Assembly (NCBI GenBank): GCA_037440885.1
Contig: JBBITI010000021.1
Span: 1-47,770, forward strand
Length of the DNA stretch: 47,770 nt
Origin: JBBITI01 sp037440885
GTDB lineage: Bacteria; Chloroflexota; Dehalococcoidia; Dehalococcoidales; UBA2162
Reading direction: 5' to 3'
Each line of letters starts with the position of its first letter. Position 1 is the first letter of the stretch. Under the pieces are notes generated by a model. The model had not been told where the DNA came from and made no database searches. It saw only the letters and a program-made list of their open reading frames with translations. The position numbers were made by a program, and so were the translations under genes. Shown piece by piece: positions 1-8,021 of this stretch.

Positions 1-1620
1 GACTGCTGCCTCGCAATGGTGTCTCTTGATGTGGTCTTCGTATTCCTTTCTAAAATATTTCATAGTGGTTAGTACGGGATTAGGGGCTGTTTGACCAAGT
101 TGACATAAGGAACCGGATTTTACTTCCCAACAAAGATTAGTAAGATTATCAAGGTCTTCAAGTTTACCCTGGCCGTTGCAGATTTTTTCCAGCAAGGCAA
201 GCATCTGTTTGGTTCCCAAACGGCACGGGACGCATTTACCGCACGACTCATCCTGGGTGAATGACAGGAAATACCGGGCAATATCAACCATGCAGGAGTC
301 TTCATCCAGTACTACCATGCCGCCTGAGCCCACGATAGAACCGGCTTGGGCCAGCGTTTCGTAGTCTACAGTAAGATCCAGATGGGTCGCCGGTAAACAA
401 CCACCGGACGGGCCGCCGGTCTGGACGGCTTTGAACTGCTTCCTGTTCGGAATACCGCCGCCGATGTCGAAAATAATATCGTAAAGTGTAGTTCCCATCG
501 GTATTTCGACCAAACCGCTGTTGGCAATCTTCCCGGTCAGGGCGAAAACGGTGGTTCCTTTACTCTTTTCTGTTCCGATTTGCGAGTACCAATCAGCTCC
601 TTTACTTATGATAACCGGCACGGAAGCGAGTGTTTTTACATTGTTAATGTTACTGGGTTTACCCCACAAACCATAGTTTGCCGGGAAAGGCGGGCGGGGT
701 CGGGGCATACCACGCTTCCCTTCAATCGATGCTATTAAGGCGGTTTCTTCACCACAAACAAAAGCACCGGCACCTTCTTTGACGTGGATATTAAAAGTGA
801 AATCCGAACCCATTATATGATTGCCGAGCAAACCTTTCTCTTTAGCCTGTTGGATGGCTATACGTACCCGTTTGACGGCTAACGGATATTCAGCCCGGAT
901 ATAGATATAACCCTCCGAAGCCCCGATTGCATAAGCTGCAATAGTCATGCCTTCGATAACGGTAAAAGGGTCGCCTTCCATAATACTGCGATCCATGAAG
1001 GCACCGGGGTCACCTTCATCAGCATTACATATCATATATTTCTGGTCGCCTTCAGCCTGGTGGCAGAGTTGCCATTTGGTACCTGTTGAGAAACCGGCCC
1101 CGCCACGTCCCCGCAAGCCGGATTTTTTTACTTCTTCAATCACCAGTTCCGGTGACATCTCATGCAGGCATTTCTTCAAGGCGTTAAAACCGCCGGTAGT
1201 AATATAATCGTCGATCCGCTCCGGATTGATGTGTCCGCAGTTCCTTAAAATCAAACGCTTTTGCTTCCGGTAGAAGTTAACGTCCTGGTAGTACTTGATT
1301 GCTTTGGCAGTCAACGGGTCTCTATAGAAAAGACGAGTAACCGGTTTCCCATCGCGGAGATGCGATTCAGCGATTTCAGTGACATCTTCTACCGTCACAT
1401 GTGTATAGAAGACTCCTTCTGGCTCAACGACCGCGATCGGCCCCTGTTGACAAAACCCATGACAACCGGTGAAATCTACATCAACATCAGTGAGACCCAA
1501 CTCGGCGACTTTCTTCTCCATGGCTTCCCGTATCTCAAAAGCTTTACCGGAAACACAACCGGTGCCGTGGCAGAATTTGATACAGCGGCGATTATTAGAC
1601 GTTTTTCTTACTTCTATCAC
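1..1620 (-). CDS. nuoF: NuoF-like NADH-binding flavoprotein subunit (3' end cut by window edge)
   Basis: This is the NAD(P)H- and FMN-binding subunit of a soluble NuoEFG/HylABC-type complex, passing electrons between NAD(H) and the Fe-S chain of its partners. The reading frame is open from a GTG at 1620 to the window edge (540 codons) and has no stop, so the C-terminus lies outside. The N-terminus carries a thioredoxin-like 2Fe-2S domain (Cys in FCHGTGC and FTGCHGFCQ). The middle has the GRGGAGFSTG nucleotide/FMN loop (near 1105-1130). Near 205-250 is the N3-type 4Fe-4S motif ESCGKCVPCRLGTKQM. The start overlaps the end of nuoE by 26 bases, implying translational coupling. The GTG start is inferred from the overlap and from the domain beginning at once. 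An N-terminal 2Fe-2S domain is typical of hydrogenase/FDH-linked NuoF, not of respiratory complex I. Confidence 0.9.
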   Translation of the reverse strand, partial: MIEVRKTSNNRRCIKFCHGTGCVSGKAFEIREAMEKKVAELGLTDVDVDFTGCHGFCQQGPIAVVEPEGVFYTHVTVEDVTEIAESHLRDGKPVTRLFYRDPLTAKAIKYYQDVNFYRKQKRLILRNCGHINPERIDDYITTGGFNALKKCLHEMSPELVIEEVKKSGLRGRGGAGFSTGTKWQLCHQAEGDQKYMICNADEGDPGAFMDRSIMEGDPFTVIEGMTIAAYAIGASEGYIYIRAEYPLAVKRVRIAIQQAKEKGLLGNHIMGSDFTFNIHVKEGAGAFVCGEETALIASIEGKRGMPRPRPPFPANYGLWGKPSNINNVKTLASVPVIISKGADWYSQIGTEKSKGTTVFALTGKIANSGLVEIPMGTTLYDIIFDIGGGIPNRKQFKAVQTGGPSGGCLPATHLDLTVDYETLAQAGSIVGSGGMVVLDEDSCMVDIARYFLSFTQDESCGKCVPCRLGTKQMLALLEKICNGQGKLEDLDNLTNLCWEVKSGSLCQLGQTAPNPVLTTMKYFRKEYEDHIKRHHCEAAV

Positions 1621-2077
1621 TGAATATCTCCCCCACTTTCTTTGTGGTCAATTGTCCATGTACAGTATTATTGATGGTTAAGTTTGGAGCTAATGCACAA
1701 GCTCCAATACAGGCCACTGTTTCCAGGGTGTATTCCATGTCCGGTGTAGTCTCTCCCGGTTTGATACCCAGGCGTTGCGTGACTTCTTTTAATATTCGAT
1801 TGCCGCCACGTACATGGCATGCCGTCCCCCGGCAGACAGTGACTCGGTTTTTCCCCGAGGGAACCAGCCTGAATTGGGCATAGAATGTGGCGATTCCATA
1901 AACCTCTCCAATACTGATAAGCAGATGATGGGCGATCTTCTCTATCGCCTCGACTGGCAGATAGCCCAGTGCTTCTTGGGTTTCCTGCAGTATCGGAATT
2001 AAGTCTTCTTGTTTCGCTGTAGAATGATTCACCAGAATCTTGTTGAGTATCTCTTGTTCGGCACATGTACAAGTCAT
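1595..2077 (-). CDS. nuoE: NuoE-like 2Fe-2S subunit
   Basis: This 160-residue thioredoxin-fold 2Fe-2S protein belongs to the NuoE/HoxE/HydC family and is an electron relay next to NuoF. The four cluster cysteines are visible as VCRGTACHVRGG and VACIGACALAPN. The N-terminal helical part (LIPILQETQEALGYLP) is also typical. A GGGAGAA ribosome site precedes the ATG. It lies 27 bases after the molybdopterin subunit and overlaps nuoF, so the three genes form one minus-strand operon. The absence of membrane complex I genes nearby fits a cytosolic NAD(P)-linked complex, although the region beyond the left edge is unseen. Confidence 0.93.
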   Translation of the reverse strand: MTCTCAEQEILNKILVNHSTAKQEDLIPILQETQEALGYLPVEAIEKIAHHLLISIGEVYGIATFYAQFRLVPSGKNRVTVCRGTACHVRGGNRILKEVTQRLGIKPGETTPDMEYTLETVACIGACALAPNLTINNTVHGQLTTKKVGEIFSDRSKKNV

Positions 2078-2104
2078 AGTATTCTCCCAGTTTTCTGATT
2101 CAAC

Positions 2105-4774
2105 TTACTGCACTTGTTTTTCAATTCTGACAGCGCATGGAACGTATTTTGGTATTTTAAATTCAAAATCTACAGCCGGTGTTGTCATCAGACTCATCTG
2201 ACCGTTGGCGGGCGGAAATTCCATAAAGATCGTACCCTGCAATAATCGGTTGGATATTTTGACCTTAGCTGATACTTCACCATGCAGCGAGATAACCTTG
2301 ACTATCTCGCCGTTCGTTATTTGTAGATCTTGAGCGTCTTTTGTAAAAATTTCAACCGTGTCTTCGCCGCGTAGGGTTTTTAACCCACTTGCTTTCCGGG
2401 ACACAGTACCGGTCTGGGTATAATATAAACTCCGTCCCAGGACCAGCATGAACGGATATTTCCCATCAGTTAATGTTTCAGGTGTCGTAAACTCAAGAGG
2501 AATAAATTGACCGGGACTTCCATTAAAGCTATCGGTGTAGAGGATCGGGGTGCCATTGCTTTGATTATCGGGACAAGGCCATTGGAGGCTGCCATTATCA
2601 AGACGGTTATAAGAGATCCCATGATAGACCGGTGTAAGACTGGTAATCTCGTCCATAATTCTAGAAGGGTAGCTAAAAGTGAATCCATTTTTACCCATTT
2701 TTTGTCCGAGTTGACAGGTTATCCACCAATCGGGCTTGGATTCGCCAACCGGATCGATCGCTTTTCTGATTCGTTGAACCCTCCGTTCGGTATTAGTGAA
2801 GGTTCCGTCTTTCTCAGCGAAGGATACTGCCGGCAGAACGACATCCGCCATTTTAGCGGTCTCAGTAAGAAAGATATCCTGCACGACTAGAAATTCCAGG
2901 GAGCCTAGTGCTTCCCTGACCTGACTGGCTGACTCGCCAAGTAATGGGTTCGACCCGATAATATACATTGCCTTGATATTTTTTTTCGTAGCTGCTTCGA
3001 TTGACTCGGAAAAATTCAACCCTTTGGCATTACTTAATGAACAACCCCAGGCGGCTTCGAATTTAGCTTTTATCAGGGGGTCGTTTACGGGTTGATATCC
3101 TGGATACATGTCGGGCTGTGATCCCATGTCACAAGCACCCTGAACATTGTTCTGGGCTGAAAGAGGGTATATTCCCGATGAAGGCCGTCCGATATTCCCT
3201 GTAAGCAGGGCTAGGTTGGCAACCGCATGCACTCCGTTCGCACCTATCGTATTCCGTACAAAATCAGTATTATAAATAATCGAAGACTGACTGGAACCAG
3301 CATAAGCTCTTGCCGCTTCGGTGATCTTGTCGGCAGGTACTCCGGTGATTTTTTCTACGGAATCCAGAGAAAATGCTCCAAGTGACTTTTTAAAAGCATC
3401 AAAATTTGCAGTACGTTCTGTTATAAAAGTCGAATTCGCAAGTCCTTCATCTACAATTACCCGCATCATCCCCATCAGTAAGGCAACACCTGTTCCTAAT
3501 CTGGGTTGTAGCCATACACTGGCAAAATGAAGAAGATTTGTCTCGCGGAAGTTAATCAATAGGAGTTTCGCCCCGTTATTAACCGCTTTTTTTATCTTTA
3601 GACCGACAATGGGGTGGGTTACTGTCGTATCGTTATCTATTACCAAAATGCAAGATGAATCGTTGATTTCCTCGATAGAATTAGTCATCACTCCCATACC
3701 AAAGCTGCGGGTGAGGCCAACATTGCTTGGGAATAAAGATAAACGTGCCTGGTTATCAATATTGTTTGTACCTAAGGCAACCCGGCTGAATTTCTGGAAA
3801 ATGTAGTTATCTTCGTTTGTACATTTAGCTGAGGTTATCATCGCGAGTTCGTCACTACGATAGGCTCTGAGTTTATTGGTAACCAGGTTCAGTGCTTCAT
3901 CCCAACTCGCCTTGACTAATTCACCATTTTGTTTTATCAAAGGCGTTTTAAGCCGGTCCGGATGATGGACAAATTCCGGAATGCCGAAACGTCCTTTAAC
4001 ACACAGTCTCGCTTTATTGACCGCACCTTCTTCAGTTCCGTGGCTGTTAACTATTTCACCCTGACGTATTCCTAATTTGATTGCACAACCTACACCGCAA
4101 TAAGGGCAGATACTCTCTATTTCTTGAGATGGCTTCCTCGTTTCCTTAGGATTCAAAGCATAGACTGGACAGTGATCGAGACACTCTCCGCAAGACTCAC
4201 AATTTGATTCGATAATCAAGTTACCGGCGGCAGTGCTGACTTTCGTTTTATAACCACGGTTGGATAGATTAATCGCGTTAACACCCCTGATCTCACTGCA
4301 GGAGCGAACGCATTTTCCACACAGGACACAGTAATTCCGGTCTATATTGAAGAAAGGATTACTTCTATCAACTGCCGAATCTTTGTTTAACGTTTGAAAA
4401 CGCGGTTTAGCGGCTTCGAGAATGGCTTCTGTCATTTGTAAATCACACTGCTGGTTCCGTGGGCAGGCATCACAATCAGTAGGATGGTCACTTCTGATAA
4501 GCTGTATGGTGGCACGCCGTAGTCTGGCAAGGTCTGGAGTATCAGTTCGTACTACCATTCCGTCAGTTGCTGTTGTCGTACAAGCGGTAGGGTATCCGCG
4601 AACTCCCTCGATCTCTACGACACAAAGACGGCATGCCCCATATGGGTGCAAATCGGCATCGGAGCAGAGAGTGGGAATAAAAACCCCGGCTTCTTCGGCA
4701 GCCTCGAGAACAGTGATCCCTTTCCTGACTTCAATATTTTCACCATCGAAAGTAATTTTTATTAAATCATCCAA
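2105..4774 (-). CDS. Molybdopterin oxidoreductase, formate-dehydrogenase-alpha-like, with Ser in place of Sec/Cys
   Basis: This large catalytic subunit has the layout of NAD-linked formate dehydrogenase alpha. First comes a NuoG-like N-terminus with 2Fe-2S (TLCSD, GACRLC, TACTT), a HPTDCDACPRNQQCDL cluster and two 4Fe-4S motifs (NYCVLCGKC and CESCGECLDHCP). Then come the bis-MGD domains opening with ICPYCGVGC. The conserved Lys (LCVKGRFG) is kept. Aligned from memory to E. coli FdhF, the Sec140-His141 pair (ARVUHGPS) reads ARLSLFPS. Arg333 (PVRGQNNVQG) reads PLSAQNNVQG. The codons are TCT (3737-3739) and TCA (3158-3160), so neither is a hidden TGA. Formate oxidation is therefore doubtful. A TTG start at 4774 after GGAG puts the 2Fe-2S domain at the N-terminus (889 aa); an in-frame ATG at 4828 would add 18 residues. 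No Tat signal is seen, so the protein is cytosolic. Confidence 0.88.
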   Translation of the reverse strand: MDDLIKITFDGENIEVRKGITVLEAAEEAGVFIPTLCSDADLHPYGACRLCVVEIEGVRGYPTACTTTATDGMVVRTDTPDLARLRRATIQLIRSDHPTDCDACPRNQQCDLQMTEAILEAAKPRFQTLNKDSAVDRSNPFFNIDRNYCVLCGKCVRSCSEIRGVNAINLSNRGYKTKVSTAAGNLIIESNCESCGECLDHCPVYALNPKETRKPSQEIESICPYCGVGCAIKLGIRQGEIVNSHGTEEGAVNKARLCVKGRFGIPEFVHHPDRLKTPLIKQNGELVKASWDEALNLVTNKLRAYRSDELAMITSAKCTNEDNYIFQKFSRVALGTNNIDNQARLSLFPSNVGLTRSFGMGVMTNSIEEINDSSCILVIDNDTTVTHPIVGLKIKKAVNNGAKLLLINFRETNLLHFASVWLQPRLGTGVALLMGMMRVIVDEGLANSTFITERTANFDAFKKSLGAFSLDSVEKITGVPADKITEAARAYAGSSQSSIIYNTDFVRNTIGANGVHAVANLALLTGNIGRPSSGIYPLSAQNNVQGACDMGSQPDMYPGYQPVNDPLIKAKFEAAWGCSLSNAKGLNFSESIEAATKKNIKAMYIIGSNPLLGESASQVREALGSLEFLVVQDIFLTETAKMADVVLPAVSFAEKDGTFTNTERRVQRIRKAIDPVGESKPDWWITCQLGQKMGKNGFTFSYPSRIMDEITSLTPVYHGISYNRLDNGSLQWPCPDNQSNGTPILYTDSFNGSPGQFIPLEFTTPETLTDGKYPFMLVLGRSLYYTQTGTVSRKASGLKTLRGEDTVEIFTKDAQDLQITNGEIVKVISLHGEVSAKVKISNRLLQGTIFMEFPPANGQMSLMTTPAVDFEFKIPKYVPCAVRIEKQVQ

Positions 4775-4947
4775 TTGAAGCTCTCCATCATAAATACTCA
4801 AAGGCCATGAAGCACGCATGTATACCAAAATATGCTAATTGATGATATGCCTCGATATATTTTCAGTTTCGTAATGAAAAAACTGTAGTATCGATAAGTT
4901 GAGTCTGAGAGTGTTAATCCATTGATAGCAACATGAAGTATGATTTG

Positions 4948-4960
4948 TTGACTTGGTCAA
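4948..4960. promoter_or_regulatory. Dyad TTGAC-ttg-GTCAA, possible operator
   Basis: Perfect five-base arms flank a three-base centre in the AT-rich divergent region upstream of the molybdopterin operon, followed at 4965-4970 by the palindrome GTCGAC. The position suits a repressor or activator site. No matching regulator gene is nearby, and the short arms could occur by chance. Confidence 0.3.
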
Positions 4961-5327
4961 TATAGTCGACATGTTATTATTTTTGGCTATGAAGAAATCT
5001 ACCAGTAAAACGGATAGAAGGACAGGCTGATAAAATATCAAATTCGGATTTATCTACAAGCATAGGTCTAAATCAATAACTATTATATGACCGCAGACAA
5101 TATTAGTCAAAACATATTTATCAATTAATTATCATATATGAATAGTGGTCATTCCGTGGCGAGTTAGAAAGGGAGAGTAGATATCATGGGAACCATGAGA
5201 GATGTGTTTGACACAAATCAAGACGCCGATGTAACATAAATTAATTCTGGTAAACGGTTCAGTGCCGAGCGCATTTTTGTTTTCATAAGATGTGACAAGC
5301 TACTCGGCGATTGCCTGTATCTTAGGT

Positions 5328-5333
5328 TATAAT
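5328..5333 (+). promoter_or_regulatory. Possible -10 box (TATAAT) of the mutase operon
   Basis: A perfect TATAAT lies 47 bases before the mutase start codon. The sequence 17 bases upstream does not resemble TTGACA, so an activator or an extended leader would be needed. Confidence 0.35.
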
Positions 5334-5380
5334 CCTATCGGTTCAGTGACATCTACCTGATTTAGTTAATGGAGGATAAC

Positions 5381-7141
5381 ATGTCCGGTGACTTTCGTGA
5401 AGATTCTTTAAAAAACGTTAAGCGTCAGCGCGAAGCGTGGGAACAGGGAACTCTCAAACAAGCTTTAGACCGCTTTAAAATCAATAAAAGTCCCAACGAA
5501 TTCTATACTCCGTTGGATATACATGACTTCGATTTTCTCGAGAAAGTCGGTTTTCCCGGCGAATATCCTTTTACCGCAGGTACCTATGCTTCATCGGTGC
5601 CGGGAAGCGGGCCGGTGACTGGTGGTTACCATATCGGTGGCGGCGGCGGCCTGGTACGTGCCGGTCGTTACTCCGGCTACGGAACTGCAGAAGACACGCG
5701 TGAATATTACCAGCGCGAAATCGCCCGTGGTCGCAAAGGTGGTCCGAACGTCGCTTTCGATCTACCGACCCAGATTGGCTTGGATTCTGACGATTTCCAG
5801 GCAAGAGGCGAAGTCGGACGGACGGGTGTTGCCTTCGATACTCTCGCTGACTTTGAAGTTCTTTATGAACCTTTTAAGGGCGATACAGATTTGGACAAAA
5901 TTGCTTCTAACTGGACTATCAATGCTCCTACGATTGTCATTTTAGCTGCTTATATCGCTCTGGCTGAAGAGCGAGGACTTGATTTAGCCAAGCTGAAAGG
6001 TACCCTGCAAAACGATATCTTGAAAGAATACGTAGCTCGTGGTACCTATATTTTCCCACCCAGGCAGTCGTTACGGTTATTCCGTGATACTGTTGTCTAT
6101 TGCAATGAAAATCTGCCTAACCTGAACCCGGTCAGTATTTCCGGTTATCACATGCGGGAAGCTGGCGCCAGCCGGGTACAGGCTCTGGCATTCACCATGT
6201 GTAATGCTATTGCTTATGTTCAGGTGGGAGTTGATGCCGGTCTTGATGTGGATTCTTTCATCGGCAGGTTTTCTTTCAATACTCTGGGTGGTGGTATGGA
6301 AGTGTTGAAAGAAATATGTGCCCGACGTGCCAGTCGCCGGATGTGGGCCAGGATAGTGAAGGACCGGTTCGGCAGCAAGAACCCCCGGAGCCAGATATTA
6401 CGTGAAGCCGGTGGTTTCTTGACCGGTGCGTGGAACTGCACTACCCAGCGTCCGATGAACAATTTGACCCGTGCTGTGATCGGTGGATTTGCGGGTGCCC
6501 TGGCTGGTTATATCCCTTCGGCAGAACCGCCTTATGATGAACCTCTTGGATTAGGCTGGAGCATCGAAGCACAACAGCTTGCGGAAGACGCTGCCAAAAT
6601 TTTGCATTATGAGGCTAAACTCTCCCAGGTTCAGGATCCATTGGCCGGTTCATACTTTTTTGAGTCTATGACTGACCAGATAGAGAAGGAAGCCTGGGAA
6701 CTGATTGGAAAAGTCGATTCGATGGGTGGTTCCGTAGCCGCCATCGATAATGGCTTTATGCAGAGGGCGGTTGCGGAGAGTGCTCATCAATACCAGAGAA
6801 AACTGGAGAATAAAGAAGAACTAGTCGTCGGGGTAAACGCCTTCACCGGTCCGCAAGAAATTGAGGTATTACCTAACCGAGCGATTCCTTATCCCTACGA
6901 TGTGAATAAACGGGCTAAAGCCGAAGATCTTCAGGTAGCAAAATTAACTCAAATCCGTAAAAAACGCGATAATACCAGGGTGAAGAAAGCTCTCAAGGTT
7001 GTCGAAGAAGTTTCGTTGGATGAGAATGTTAACGTGTTGCCAGCGACAATCGAGTCTGTTAAAGCTTATGCCACCATTGGTGAAATTTGTGCTGTTCTGA
7101 GAAAAACTCTAGGTGAATACTCCACCTTCGGCTCAATTTAG
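5381..7141 (+). CDS. B12-dependent acyl-CoA mutase large subunit, methylmalonyl-CoA mutase-like, active site variant
   Basis: This 586-residue TIM-barrel subunit belongs to the methylmalonyl-CoA mutase family, of the split type in which the B12-binding domain is a separate protein. Family signatures are clear: GEYPFTAG, SGYGTAEDT, VAFDLPTQIG, GTLQNDILKEYVARGTYIFPP, ISGYHMREAGA, DPLAGSYFFE. Two blocks differ from known mutases. The substrate strip after the YPFT motif (usually RGxYxTMY..RPWT.RQYAG) is replaced by a longer Gly-rich segment (5596-5675, with GGGGG). The H-x-Q-T-[AS]-G segment holding the catalytic His is replaced by REAGGFLTGAWNCTTQRPMNN (about 6401-6462). The substrate is therefore unlikely to be plain methylmalonyl-CoA. 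The ATG at 5381 is chosen because GGAGG at 5371-5375 sits before it; the ATG at 5369 contains that site. Confidence 0.85.
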   Translation: MSGDFREDSLKNVKRQREAWEQGTLKQALDRFKINKSPNEFYTPLDIHDFDFLEKVGFPGEYPFTAGTYASSVPGSGPVTGGYHIGGGGGLVRAGRYSGYGTAEDTREYYQREIARGRKGGPNVAFDLPTQIGLDSDDFQARGEVGRTGVAFDTLADFEVLYEPFKGDTDLDKIASNWTINAPTIVILAAYIALAEERGLDLAKLKGTLQNDILKEYVARGTYIFPPRQSLRLFRDTVVYCNENLPNLNPVSISGYHMREAGASRVQALAFTMCNAIAYVQVGVDAGLDVDSFIGRFSFNTLGGGMEVLKEICARRASRRMWARIVKDRFGSKNPRSQILREAGGFLTGAWNCTTQRPMNNLTRAVIGGFAGALAGYIPSAEPPYDEPLGLGWSIEAQQLAEDAAKILHYEAKLSQVQDPLAGSYFFESMTDQIEKEAWELIGKVDSMGGSVAAIDNGFMQRAVAESAHQYQRKLENKEELVVGVNAFTGPQEIEVLPNRAIPYPYDVNKRAKAEDLQVAKLTQIRKKRDNTRVKKALKVVEEVSLDENVNVLPATIESVKAYATIGEICAVLRKTLGEYSTFGSI

Positions 7142-7157
7142 GTGAAGGAGATAGAAA

Positions 7158-7559
7158 TTGAATAAGAAAAAACATATTAAAGTAATCATCGCTAAACCCG
7201 GTCTCGATGGTCATGATCGCGGGGCAAAGGTTGTCACCATGGGTTTGCGTGATGAAGGTATGGAAGTTATTTACACCGGATTAAGGCAGACTCCCGAGAT
7301 GATTGCTAAGATTGCTGTTGAAGAACAACCGGATGTGATTGGACTAAGCTGCCTTTCCGGAGCTCATAATTACCTTTTTCCGGAAGTGGTCAACCATCTT
7401 CAAGCCAGGGGAATGGGCAGCATTCTGGTGATCGGAGGCGGTAATATCCCACCGGAGGATGTTCGCTTCCTGACCGAACACGGTATCAGCGCCGTTTTCG
7501 CCGGTGGTAGCTCGATAAAAGAAGTTGCCAGCTATATAAGGAGCAAAGTCAATGCTTAA
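7158..7559 (+). CDS. B12-binding small subunit of acyl-CoA mutase
   Basis: This 133-residue protein carries the corrinoid-binding domain that completes the split mutase. The base-off/His-on motif is intact (GLDGHDRGAKVV), as are the GLSCLSG and GGGNIPPED phosphate/nucleotide-tail loops. It starts with TTG at 7158, with GAAGGAG eight bases upstream and 16 bases after the large subunit. It overlaps the epimerase start by eight bases, so the three are one operon. The intact His motif argues that the whole enzyme still uses adenosylcobalamin, despite the changed large subunit. Confidence 0.93.
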   Translation: MNKKKHIKVIIAKPGLDGHDRGAKVVTMGLRDEGMEVIYTGLRQTPEMIAKIAVEEQPDVIGLSCLSGAHNYLFPEVVNHLQARGMGSILVIGGGNIPPEDVRFLTEHGISAVFAGGSSIKEVASYIRSKVNA

Positions 7560-7947
7560 AGGTGTTAACCATATCGGCATCGCAGTGAAAAGCCTTGAGG
7601 AGGCAGTAAAAGCTTACGGTGACGGTCTTGGGGGCAAAGTAGACCATGAGATACACCGTTCAGCGGATATGTCTGCCCGGATGGTATCGGTTGGTGAAAC
7701 TAAACTGGAGTTTTTGGAACCTGTAGGGAACACCGGAACGATCGCTAAATTCCTGGAAAGCCGTGGTGAAGGTATCCACCATATCTGTATCGCGGTTGAT
7801 GATATCGTAAAATCAATGAAAGACCTGTCCGATAAAGGGTATCGCTTGATTGATAAGGAACCACGCCAGGGGCTCGAAGGCAAGGTTGCGTTTATCCATC
7901 CCAGGTCGATGAACGGTGTACTCGTCGAATTGGTAGAAACACATTAG
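7552..7947 (+). CDS. mce: Methylmalonyl-CoA epimerase-like protein (VOC fold)
   Basis: This 131-residue glyoxalase/VOC-fold protein resembles methylmalonyl-CoA/ethylmalonyl-CoA epimerase, which interconverts the 2R and 2S epimers of the acyl-CoA used by the mutase. Expected metal-ligand regions are visible: NHIGIAV near the N-terminus, GEGIHHICIAV in the middle and GVLVELVE near the C-terminus. The SVGETKLEFLEP strand also matches. It overlaps the small mutase subunit and ends 15 bases before a strong terminator. If the mutase acts on another branched acyl-CoA, this epimerase presumably shares that substrate. Confidence 0.9.
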   Translation: MLKGVNHIGIAVKSLEEAVKAYGDGLGGKVDHEIHRSADMSARMVSVGETKLEFLEPVGNTGTIAKFLESRGEGIHHICIAVDDIVKSMKDLSDKGYRLIDKEPRQGLEGKVAFIHPRSMNGVLVELVETH

Positions 7948-7962
7948 CAAAATTAATCGAAT

Positions 7963-8000
7963 AAAAATAGAGGGCTAACATTTGTTAGCCCTCTATTTTT
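7963..8000. terminator. Perfect bidirectional terminator between mce and etfA
   Basis: A 17-bp perfect stem (arms 7963-7979 and 7984-8000) with an ATTT loop has A-rich and T-rich ends, so it can end both the plus-strand mutase operon and the minus-strand ETF operon. Confidence 0.95.
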
Positions 8001-8021
8001 ATAACTGAGTTTTTTCCGGTC

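Larger units (their letters stand above)
4775..5380. other. Divergent intergenic region between the NuoEFG-like operon and the acyl-CoA mutase operon
   Basis: About 600 AT-rich bases hold the control regions of two divergent operons. I see the dyad at 4948-4960 and a TATAAT at 5328-5333 without a good -35. There is a GCCGAG/CTCGGC inverted repeat (about 5264-5310) that could fold the 5' leader of the mutase mRNA. A 17-codon open frame (5185-5238, MGTMRDVFDTNQDADVT) has a GGGAGAG upstream. I looked for a cobalamin riboswitch because of the B12 enzyme and could not find its conserved box. Confidence 0.5.

Noticed and set aside
1668..2072. Long alternative-frame ORF inside nuoE
   Set aside because: It lies fully within nuoE in another frame, has no recognisable domain, and its translation looks like frame-shadow composition.
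3737..3739. Selenocysteine codon in the FDH-like gene
   Set aside because: The codon is TCT (Ser) and the frame is open, so no TGA recoding is involved.
5100..5380. Cobalamin riboswitch before the B12-dependent mutase
   Set aside because: Expected from the enzyme type, but I could not find the conserved B12-box sequence; only an unconnected short inverted repeat is present.
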